Source: Candidatus Woesearchaeota archaeon
GTDB lineage: Archaea > Nanobdellota > Nanobdellia > Woesearchaeales > GW2011-AR9
Direction: 5' to 3'
Assembly (NCBI GenBank): GCA_016179955.1
Contig: JACPCD010000009.1
Coordinates: forward strand, 1-33,922
DNA: 33,922 bases
Shown here: positions 15,343-22,246 of the stretch, piece by piece
Layout: every line of letters begins with the position of its first letter
Position numbering within the stretch: position 1 is the stretch's first letter
Notes under the pieces: model-generated
Told to the model about the DNA's origin: nothing
Databases searched by the model: none
Seen by the model: the letters and a program-made list of their open reading frames with translations, nothing else
Translations under genes and position numbers: made by a program

Positions 15343-18036
15343 TCACAATTCTTTTAGTTTCTCCAGCCCCTTCTTGAAAAACTCTTTCTTCTCCGGTATG
15401 GCAAACGGCGAACCGCCCCCATGCCACGTAAATCGTGGGCGCATCTGCACCGGGAAAATACGTTCATTGGCATCATCAAAAATAACCGCTGCACCTTGCA
15501 CCCGGGGCAGGAAATCTATCTCTTGCTCTAATCCGTGGCGCATGTAACTTTGGGTGAGCATCCCTAAAGCGTCTACATCCATTCTCGCCGTAAGCCGATG
15601 GGCGATGACTGTGTCAGCCTGCGTCAGTACATCCGTATGAATCTTTCCCGGCTGTTGTGACGCAAGTATAAGTGAAATTCCCGGCTGACGGCCTTCTCGA
15701 AGTATAGTAATTAACGCATTCGTGGCCGCAGTTTTCCCTTCTTTTGGCAATAATTCATGACAATTATGGACAATGAAGCCGTCAGCAACAAAATTATGTA
15801 CTTTATCAACGGAAATGTCAAAAACTGGTTCTGCCTTTTTCTTGATTTTTGAGAGTATATTTTCATAGAGAATGTTGTTCTTAACTCTGGATTCATTCCA
15901 AACATCAAAATCTGAAAATGACCAGCACAGTTTAGTTCCTCGCCCATGATAAATCCAATCTCTTACTTGCCAAGCTTGGATACCTAATTTTCTGGCAATC
16001 TTAATTTTACCCCAACCTGTCTCTTTTCTAATTTTAAGTGCTTTCAGGCGTAATTGTTCTCGTTCTTTTAAGGTATGTTGCCTCGCTTTAAGATACAAAA
16101 GCCATTTATTGCCTTTTATCTCTTTCTCCGTACAATACCTGTAACCAACCGTTTCAAGAAATTTGATGGTGTTTTCTACATTTTTAGCAAGAGTAATCTG
16201 AAACTTAATCGATGCTGTTCCATCTTTCCTAAGGTTGCCTCCATTTTTTCTCTCACTCGCGTTGCTTACTTTCACCCCAATATCTTCTAATAAAAATTTA
16301 ATTTGCCTTGCATACTGCTCACCATTCGACCTGAGTGTGCTTGCTTTGTTAAATGTTAACCTAATGGCGTTAAAATCCCCCCCCCATTTTTTTGATTGAG
16401 ATGGAGCCACACCATCTGCTCCAAACAAAGCTGCCAAAAATTCTGCCTTTTCTAGTTTAGATGCGCCCATAAGCCATTTTGGGATTAGAACTTTAGTATT
16501 GGTTTTGCTTCCTATAGGAATACTCAATTCAGAAAAAAAGTTAAAAACTTTTGTGCCGGCTCCTACAGAATGCGAGGTGCCTTCTACAATTGCTTCTTTC
16601 CCACTTACTGCTTTTATTGTTGATACTGTTTTTCTAGAATAAATCTTCGAGGAAGAGAGTCCAATTGTATGAAGATCACCCCGTATTATTTCTAAATCCT
16701 CTGGGTATCTTTTTCCACTAAATCCTGCCTGCTTTTGATTGGCACTTAACCATCCATCCCCATAAAGATGCCCAACTAATCTCGCAACGATATGTTTTCT
16801 CTCTTGAGAATAATTTAATTGCAAAGGTGTTCCTATTTCCTCAGCAATTTGAGCTTCTTTGAATCCATCGGCGGTTAGAATTTTATGCTCTGGCGTACAT
16901 TTTATTTTTCTACCAGTTTCTGTTGTAAGTTCAATTATATTTTTTACACCTTTTTTATAGACTTTAGTAATCGGAAAAAAACCAACTTTTTTTTGAGAAA
17001 GGTCATAGCCTAACACTTTTAATTGTGTAGTCGGCATCCATTGATTGATGATTTGACCTATTTTTATTTTACCTCTACTAGTGGTTATGGATGAAGAATA
17101 TGGAAGACATTCGTCAATCCCCAGCCACACTAACGGCTCGTCCAGTTTCTCTTCCACTTCTTTGGAAAAGTAATGCATGGCTGCATCCACGGTTTTGAAC
17201 TCTTCTGTCTTTCTGGTCAACATACGCTGGTTGAACAAGGTGCGGGCAATTAAGCCTACCACTAATGCTTTGATGTCCCAGCCCGAGCCCATGGTAGCAT
17301 ACGGACTGACGTCTAACACCGTTACTTGTCCTCGGGCGACGATATCTTTCAACGGCGTTCCTTCTGCCGAGAAGATTTCCCATCCTTTTGCTTTCTTGAA
17401 TTCATTGAGGACGATATGATTTACGATGGGGTCACTTTCTGTATCTTGATGCACGGCATCGAGCAGTGTATCTAACGAATAACTTGTTTTCTTTCGTCCC
17501 AGCTCCTGGACTATCCTCGTAATTAACACGCCTTCGGCGGAGTTCTGGTCGATGGAAAAGACCGTGCACCAGTCTTCTGGATTGACGTCCAGAGGCCGGA
17601 TGGAAAACGGGAAGTCGGTAGGAATTCCCTGTTCTTTGTATTGGTAATAAAAACCAGTAGGGGTATAGATCTTCACATCCAGTGGTTTTGCCTCTATGCC
17701 CCATTGTTTCAGTAATTCCGCATCCTGAAAGTTGGGGTATTTCATGGTCCAGTAAATACCCATCGTATCTAATAGGATGATGGAAAGGTTTTGTTTGATC
17801 TCTTGAGGTAAATCGGCGATGCCTTCGGCAATGGCGCCCAGCGAGTAGGATTTTCCCGATCCTCTCTTGCCTACAATAAACACTACATGCGACCCCGCCA
17901 CATCCAAATAGACGGGATTCGAAAGCGACGTGGTCTGCCCCATCTTGATGTACTGTTTGCCCATCAGAATGGTGCCTTCTTTTCCGTACTTTTCGAGGTC
18001 TTTCTTGCTTCGGCCGATGACGACATCAAACACCAT
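15343..18036 (-). CDS. HerA-like ATPase with intein in Walker B
   Basis: An 897-codon frame giving a 448-residue ATPase and a 449-residue intein. HerA/FtsK-type ATPases are hexameric DNA translocases or helicases; in archaea HerA works with NurA in DNA end resection, but no nurA is present, so the exact role is open. The Walker A motif GKRGSGKS is at residues 56-63. Walker B is WLGIDE followed, after the intein, by CHELLPKEG. The sensor region is SLILASQQPG, and an arginine-rich end includes AHRLTARMD. A minus-strand TATA-like CTTTTTATC at about 18058-18067 lies 26 nt before the ATG. This is one intact gene, not two. Confidence 0.88.
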   Translation of the reverse strand: MVFDVVIGRSKKDLEKYGKEGTILMGKQYIKMGQTTSLSNPVYLDVAGSHVVFIVGKRGSGKSYSLGAIAEGIADLPQEIKQNLSIILLDTMGIYWTMKYPNFQDAELLKQWGIEAKPLDVKIYTPTGFYYQYKEQGIPTDFPFSIRPLDVNPEDWCTVFSIDQNSAEGVLITRIVQELGRKKTSYSLDTLLDAVHQDTESDPIVNHIVLNEFKKAKGWEIFSAEGTPLKDIVARGQVTVLDVSPYATMGSGWDIKALVVGLIARTLFNQRMLTRKTEEFKTVDAAMHYFSKEVEEKLDEPLVWLGIDECLPYSSSITTSRGKIKIGQIINQWMPTTQLKVLGYDLSQKKVGFFPITKVYKKGVKNIIELTTETGRKIKCTPEHKILTADGFKEAQIAEEIGTPLQLNYSQERKHIVARLVGHLYGDGWLSANQKQAGFSGKRYPEDLEIIRGDLHTIGLSSSKIYSRKTVSTIKAVSGKEAIVEGTSHSVGAGTKVFNFFSELSIPIGSKTNTKVLIPKWLMGASKLEKAEFLAALFGADGVAPSQSKKWGGDFNAIRLTFNKASTLRSNGEQYARQIKFLLEDIGVKVSNASERKNGGNLRKDGTASIKFQITLAKNVENTIKFLETVGYRYCTEKEIKGNKWLLYLKARQHTLKEREQLRLKALKIRKETGWGKIKIARKLGIQAWQVRDWIYHGRGTKLCWSFSDFDVWNESRVKNNILYENILSKIKKKAEPVFDISVDKVHNFVADGFIVHNCHELLPKEGKTAATNALITILREGRQPGISLILASQQPGKIHTDVLTQADTVIAHRLTARMDVDALGMLTQSYMRHGLEQEIDFLPRVQGAAVIFDDANERIFPVQMRPRFTWHGGGSPFAIPEKKEFFKKGLEKLKEL
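15763..17109 (-). other. Intein in the HerA-like ATPase
   Basis: 449 residues inserted between the Walker B Glu (GIDE) and Cys of CHELL. It begins CLPYSSSITT, has block B CTPEHKIL with the His present, and ends DGFIVHN before a +1 Cys, so it should splice. LAGLIDADG motifs are LVGHLYGDG (intein residues 111-119) and FLAALFGADG (224-233). Near the C-terminal part, WGKIKIARKLGIQAWQVRDW resembles a helix-turn-helix that could help DNA recognition. The ATPase cannot work until splicing rebuilds Walker B. Confidence 0.92.
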
Positions 18037-18114
18037 ACGTCTTGTTAAATGAAGAGAAGATAAAAAGGTTGTGGTGGGATTATATTCTTAAATGGTTTGT
18101 GATATAAGTTGGTT

Positions 18115-18777
18115 TTATGGTGGTTGGAGTAAATCGTCAATATGGAGCCGCCTATGGTATTCCCGTAGTTTTTCCGATAATAATTTACCTAATTCCGGAA
18201 CGGCTTCTTGAACATTGGTTATACTGGCCTTTCCAGGGAACAAGATGGTGTCGGCCGTCTGGTCGCATAAATAATCTACAATAATCATCCTACTCTCGGC
18301 TAAATCTGCTGAATATATTCCGTGATGGAACAGATATCTTAGAACATCTGGTTCTGGCGGTACACTGAGTTCACAGACTTGTCTTCCCTCACTAAAAGGA
18401 ATTCCGTAGATGTCTGATAGCGTACGATTATCTCCTTGCGTGACAACTCGGTAATGGACGGGAGAGCGGTAATTCGTGCCGGTAACTGTCATTGAGCCGC
18501 TTCGGGAGACGCAGGCAAATGGCCGGGAGACATTTTCTGGTTGTGGAATGACATCCAGTAATCGAGCTGGTGTGGAGAGATCAAATTTTTCTTGGAACCA
18601 GACATTTTTGTAATGGGTTAAATCATCTCGACATTGTTCACCATCAGCCGGTCCAGAAATAGAGCATTGAGGAAGAAGATTGAGGCTGCAACGATGCGTT
18701 CGTATGTACGATGCTGATACTAACCCTCCCGCTAAAATACCCAGTCCTAATGCTCCCGCCAGTATTTCTTTAATCAC
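18115..18777 (-). CDS. Secreted or membrane-anchored hypothetical protein
   Basis: 220 residues with an N-terminal hydrophobic helix (LAGALGLGILAGGLVSASYI) acting as signal or anchor. It is followed by a soluble domain with six or more Cys (HRCSLNLLPQCS, GEQCRDDL, FACVSRSG, RQVCELS, DYLCDQT), which suggests disulfides outside the cell. I do not recognise the family. Its ATG overlaps the dnaG stop by four bases, so translation is coupled to dnaG although no functional link is obvious. Confidence 0.65.
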   Translation of the reverse strand: MIKEILAGALGLGILAGGLVSASYIRTHRCSLNLLPQCSISGPADGEQCRDDLTHYKNVWFQEKFDLSTPARLLDVIPQPENVSRPFACVSRSGSMTVTGTNYRSPVHYRVVTQGDNRTLSDIYGIPFSEGRQVCELSVPPEPDVLRYLFHHGIYSADLAESRMIIVDYLCDQTADTILFPGKASITNVQEAVPELGKLLSEKLREYHRRLHIDDLLQPP

Positions 18778-20063
18778 AGCTTATCATCCGTCAGCACATT
18801 CACTTTAGACTGTTCCTGCACCTTACTGCCGGTGCCAATCAAGTAGCTGATGCCTAACTTCTCGGCAATCCGCAGTAAGTCTACGTCAATTACGCCATCC
18901 AAGGCTAAGGCATAAATGCCCCCGTTCAGGCTTTTGATAGTAGAACTTAATTCACTTAAAGGCACCTTTCCCAGTACGTTCAGCTTCTGGTCGAAAATGC
19001 ACGCTCCCCGGGTGCCAAACAAATCATCTAACGTATTTTTGAAGGTCTTCCGTTCTTCGGGAGTAAGTTTACCGCTTTCTTTGGGTGCAAATGACGGCCG
19101 AACATTCGATGTTTCTGTGGGTTTAGGATATGCCGGTCGAGGGGCCATCTCCGGACGTCGTGGCGGTAAAGGCCTTTGCATAAAATTGCGTCGGGGTTCA
19201 GCTTCTTCTTTCAACTGGCCCTGTTCGTCAATGCCTAACTCCAGTTTTGCCTGTTCCGCGGTAATGCGTCCGCGCAAGGCCTGGTGGATTTCTTTCTTGG
19301 TAATTTCCTCCACTTCCTTGCCATCGGGCGCTTTACAGACGAAATCAACGTCGGCTGTGCTGATTAATCCCCGGATAATCAAGTCTCCGCCCCGATCGCC
19401 GTCCACAAAGAGGGTAACGGTCTTCTTCTTGGTAAGGTCTTTGATGGTCTGGGGGATGGTGGTTCCATTTAAAGCAATCACATTCTTGAACCCGTTCTTC
19501 AGCAAGTTAAGGACATCGGCACGTCCTTCCACGACAATGATATCGTCACTATCATCGATGGCAGGGCCAGCAGCTAACTTGTCTCGTCCGTACTCTACTA
19601 CCTCCATCATGCGGACGGACTGAGCCACTTCATCTGCAAGCTCTTGAGAATCCGGCAGGGTCTTTTCCGTAAGATCCTTCAGCAAGGCTTTGGCACGCTC
19701 AATGACAAATTGCCGTTTGCTGATGCGGACGTCTTCGATTTTCTTGACTTCAATTTTAGCAGTACATGGGCCGATGCGCTGGATGATCTCCAGGGCGGCT
19801 GCTACAATAGCAGTTTCCGTTTTGTCCAAAGAACTGGGAATAATAATCTCTCCTTGAGTCTTGCCAGAACTGGTGTTGACGTTCACTTCAATCCGGCCGA
19901 TACGGCCGCTGCGCTGCAGTTCCCGTAGTTCCAGGTCGTTTCCTAGTAACCCCTCAGTCTGCCCGAAAATGGCGCCAATGACGTCTGGCCGGTCAACGAC
20001 ACCATCAATAAAGATGGTGGAATGAACAATGTATTTTGCTGCAACTGGACTTATTTTAGCCAT
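18774..20063 (-). CDS. dnaG: Archaeal DnaG, toprim primase and exosome subunit
   Basis: 429 residues of the archaeal DnaG family, which has primase activity in some species and binds the RNA exosome through its N-terminal region. The N-terminal domain begins MAKISPVAAKYIVHSTIFID. The toprim domain (about 170-255) contains IIVVEGRADVLNLLKNGFKN with the catalytic Glu and LFVDGDRGGDLI with the DxD motif. A Pro/Arg linker (about 290-325) leads to a C-terminal domain, probably the Csl4-contacting part. A strong Shine-Dalgarno GGAGGA (20070-20075) lies 6 nt before the ATG, unusual in this mostly leaderless genome, and fits a long leader. Confidence 0.95.
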   Translation of the reverse strand: MAKISPVAAKYIVHSTIFIDGVVDRPDVIGAIFGQTEGLLGNDLELRELQRSGRIGRIEVNVNTSSGKTQGEIIIPSSLDKTETAIVAAALEIIQRIGPCTAKIEVKKIEDVRISKRQFVIERAKALLKDLTEKTLPDSQELADEVAQSVRMMEVVEYGRDKLAAGPAIDDSDDIIVVEGRADVLNLLKNGFKNVIALNGTTIPQTIKDLTKKKTVTLFVDGDRGGDLIIRGLISTADVDFVCKAPDGKEVEEITKKEIHQALRGRITAEQAKLELGIDEQGQLKEEAEPRRNFMQRPLPPRRPEMAPRPAYPKPTETSNVRPSFAPKESGKLTPEERKTFKNTLDDLFGTRGACIFDQKLNVLGKVPLSELSSTIKSLNGGIYALALDGVIDVDLLRIAEKLGISYLIGTGSKVQEQSKVNVLTDDKL

Positions 20064-20371
20064 AGTGTTTCCTCCGCGAGAAAGAGTACAACTGCTTACT
20101 GTTTCCGTCCACTGCTACTTACGTGATGAATGGTGTAAAGCATGATGATACTCTTTCGGTTTACTTTATCTTTGTATCCTATAGAACAATGAATTCCCTA
20201 CATCCCAATACTTATGGAACACATGAAGTGAATGATTATCCTACAGGCTGCAATTGTGAAATGAAGCCCGCTGCACTAACCCCCATGTTCATGGCTTGGC
20301 GTGTGCCGTTAACTCCCACAGGTACTCTCGTGGCGGGCTATTTTGATAGTGTAGTCTCTAGTATATAAATT
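20064..20371 (-). promoter_or_regulatory. Long, apparently structured leader of dnaG
   Basis: A minus-strand TATA-like ATTTATATAC at 20361-20370 predicts a start near 20340 and a leader of about 277 nt. The first predicted bases, AGCCCGC (20339-20333), pair perfectly with GCGGGCT (20271-20265). Between them CAC/GUG, GGC/GCC and CCAU/AUGG hairpins and a UUAAC/GUUAG helix can form, giving a compact 75-nt junction. This could be a regulatory leader or a separate small RNA. A plus-strand 81-codon frame (20123-20368) crosses the region but does not look like a protein. Confidence 0.4.
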
Positions 20372-20450
20372 GTTCGGTTTTGTATGTTTACAATATTGAA
20401 ATTTATTGAATTGCTTTCCAAAACTGGGCATTGCCGGCAGACTCATAGTT

Positions 20451-20516
20451 TTACATGGTGTGGTGGTTATTACATGGTTTCGAAAAATTTATATACTTTT
20501 CTAATTTTACCATGTG
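20451..20516 (+). promoter_or_regulatory. Promoter and repeated operator of the AbrB/PIN operon
   Basis: TTACATGGT occurs at 20451-20459 and 20470-20478, and its near-complement ACCATGTGA begins at 20509. A TATA-like TTTATATAC lies at about 20487-20495, 28 nt before the ATG at 20518. Two copies sit just upstream of the TATA box and the third at the predicted start site, a layout expected for autorepression by the AbrB-type antitoxin. Confidence 0.6.
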
Positions 20517-20517
20517 A

Positions 20518-20763
20518 ATGGCCATAGAATTAGAGGTAGGAACTGCAACGATAACTTCGAAGAATATGATAGTGATACCTAAAAAGGCCCGAGAGAAATT
20601 TAACCTTCAGGAAGGGCAGAAGTTGAAAGTGTTTGTGGGAGAGCATGAGGTGATTCTTTCACCCTTTTTATCACTGGATCAGCTCTGCGGTATTTTGAAA
20701 GGGCCGCAAACTGCTGAGGAATTAGTCAAAGAAGGCAGAAAAAATATAAGCAGGTATGATTAA
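20518..20763 (+). CDS. AbrB/MazE-type antitoxin
   Basis: 81 residues. The first 50 form a SpoVT/AbrB swapped-hairpin DNA-binding domain (LEVGTATITSKNMIVIPKKA, REKFNLQEGQKLKVFV, HEVILSP). The remaining 30 are a short acidic/basic tail (LCGILKGPQTAEELVKEGRK) that should contact the toxin. It lies directly before a PIN toxin gene, with the toxin ATG immediately after its stop. Such antitoxins usually repress their own operon, and repeated words in the promoter support this. Confidence 0.87.
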   Translation: MAIELEVGTATITSKNMIVIPKKAREKFNLQEGQKLKVFVGEHEVILSPFLSLDQLCGILKGPQTAEELVKEGRKNISRYD

Positions 20764-21165
20764 ATGATTGTTTTTGAGACTTTTGCTTTGGTAAAGCTTT
20801 TGAAAAAAGAGCCAGGATATGAAAAGATAGCTCAAGCCGTTGAACAAGGTGGCTTTATTTTGGATACTACTAAATATGAATTGTTCTATGATGTGGTCAG
20901 AGATTGGATGAAGCAGGGGCATGAGCTTCATGAAAGTCTGCGGAAAGGCATTGAAATCATAGAAGCTTTGGCTACTCATTTACAAACCGAAAGCGTCAAT
21001 GAAAGAATTATGCAGGAATCAATTTATTTTAAGATCACTTACCACCAATTAAACCTTTCGCATTTTGATTGTCTGGCGTTGGGAGCTGCCAAAGTGCTGG
21101 GCGTGCCTCTCTTATCGGGTGAGAAAGGCTTGGCGCAAGTGAAAGAAGTAAAGGTGGTGGGATGA
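20764..21165 (+). CDS. PIN-domain toxin, VapC-like
   Basis: 133 residues. Likely an endoribonuclease toxin neutralised by the AbrB-type protein encoded upstream. The start MIVFETFALVKLLKKEPGYE matches the PIN opening MIVxDTxAL, but the first catalytic Asp is Glu. YELFY gives the second acidic residue, LSHFDCLALGAAKVLGVPLL the third (Asp), and SGEKGLA has Glu where VapC usually has Asp. Two conservative Asp-to-Glu changes may lower or alter metal binding. Its TGA overlaps the ATG of a 33-codon gene. Confidence 0.82.
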   Translation: MIVFETFALVKLLKKEPGYEKIAQAVEQGGFILDTTKYELFYDVVRDWMKQGHELHESLRKGIEIIEALATHLQTESVNERIMQESIYFKITYHQLNLSHFDCLALGAAKVLGVPLLSGEKGLAQVKEVKVVG

Positions 21166-21263
21166 AAATGAATGAAGACTCATTCTGGTTAAAAGTAAGT
21201 GAACTTTCATTGATGAAAGTGTGGCATAATACGTTTGATGACCGATGGGATGAAGTGCTTTAA
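21162..21263 (+). CDS. 33-residue protein resembling an antitoxin tail
   Basis: ATG overlaps the toxin stop as ATGA, so it is translationally coupled to the PIN gene. The protein starts MKMNEDSFWLKVSELSLMKV and ends WHNTFDDRWDEVL. The pattern S..FW, S..S, then W.N..DD..DE.L is close to the acidic C-terminal tail by which many VapB antitoxins block the PIN active site. It has no DNA-binding domain. It may be a second, free-standing inhibitor or the detached tail of an older antitoxin. Function is inferred from pattern and position only. Confidence 0.6.
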   Translation: MKMNEDSFWLKVSELSLMKVWHNTFDDRWDEVL

Positions 21264-21360
21264 AGAGTTGGTGTAGAATTCTGGAATAAAGTTAATCCTT
21301 ATTTAGGTCTATATTTTTTTAATTGATGTATATCCTGTTACGGGGGTATTGCTGAAAACA

Positions 21361-21606
21361 TTACCTCTTCAAAAAATCATAAACAATATATGTGGCCAGG
21401 ATAGTATAGGTTACCCATTTTGGAGAATCTGCCATCAACGACCATGCAACTGCCATCTTTTTCTCTGCCATACCTCCGTTAAACTCTTGAGCGGGAACTC
21501 GTATCATCTTTTGGGTTATATAAATGGGATTTAATAAGTATTCCCTCATCCTAATTTTTACCGGCAGGTGTTGTCGCGTTTTTTGCTCTAAATTTTCGGC
21601 GGTCAT
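21361..21606 (-). CDS. Hypothetical small protein
   Basis: 81 residues, not recognised. A basic N-terminal part (MTAENLEQKTRQHLPVKIRM) is followed by a segment rich in Met and Ala and a hydrophobic C-terminal stretch (WVTYTILATYIVYDFLKR) that could be a single membrane helix. AGGAGA lies about 28 nt before the ATG, which is far for a ribosome site. The gene has no clear partner; it lies just downstream of a lipoprotein gene on the same strand. Confidence 0.5.
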   Translation of the reverse strand: MTAENLEQKTRQHLPVKIRMREYLLNPIYITQKMIRVPAQEFNGGMAEKKMAVAWSLMADSPKWVTYTILATYIVYDFLKR

Positions 21607-21640
21607 AGTATTATGAAAAATTAGTTATTCTCCTATAATA

Positions 21641-22045
21641 TTAACGACTTTCATACCCTTGACGTTGTTGAACGCGATATCTATCAACAGCCAAAAGGTA
21701 ACCTAAATCAGAATTTGCTTGCACCAATCTTGTGGCCGCATCACGAATTTCAGGAGTCATTACTCTGGCTCTCCCTTTATTGACTTTGTCTAAAGTAGGT
21801 ACAAATTCAGGGGCGACATAATACGCTTCACCCACCGAGCCAATAAGATCTGCTTGACCATCACCATTTAAATCTCGCACGTATGCTCGACTAAATAAAT
21901 AGTAAGGGCCACTTCCCAAGGGCATAATTACACTTGCAGACTGTCTATCAAAAACTGCTCTTTTCGGCTCTGAAAGTCTGCTATTGCCGCAACTAGTCAA
22001 GAGTCCCATTAAACTTAACGTTGCCAATGTTTTTCCCGTTGCCAT
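21641..22045 (-). CDS. Lipoprotein with Ca-binding FG-GAP-like loop
   Basis: 134 residues. The signal peptide LATLSLMGLLTSCG has a lipobox-like LLTSC, so lipidation at that Cys and an outside location are likely. The segment YVRDLNGDGQADLIGSVGEA contains DLNGDGQAD, the calcium-binding loop found in FG-GAP/VCBS repeats and dockerins. Only one such loop is present, too few for a full beta-propeller. The C-terminal half is helical and has no known signature. Function unknown. The promoter is unclear; a TATA-like sequence near 22147-22156 would give a leader of about 75 nt. Confidence 0.65.
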   Translation of the reverse strand: MATGKTLATLSLMGLLTSCGNSRLSEPKRAVFDRQSASVIMPLGSGPYYLFSRAYVRDLNGDGQADLIGSVGEAYYVAPEFVPTLDKVNKGRARVMTPEIRDAATRLVQANSDLGYLLAVDRYRVQQRQGYESR

Positions 22046-22246
22046 TTTTTTATTCCGTTGGAATATGAAAACCCCAACAGATCCCGAAGGACCTGCCGGG
22101 GAAAGAGGTGGTTTGAGGTATTTTGTAACTTAAGAATAGTGTATACTTTATAAATGTTGTGGTATTTTGTTACTTTATAGTGGTTTTTCTATCATTTCTT
22201 CCCAGTATCTAAATGCTAATATAGTTTTAAAGTCTTCTTCCCAGGT

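Noticed and set aside
20123-20368. 81-codon plus-strand frame in the gap before the AbrB/PIN operon
   Set aside because: It starts at GTG without ribosome site or TATA-like box, the residue composition is unlike its neighbours, and it runs against a better-supported dnaG leader on the other strand.
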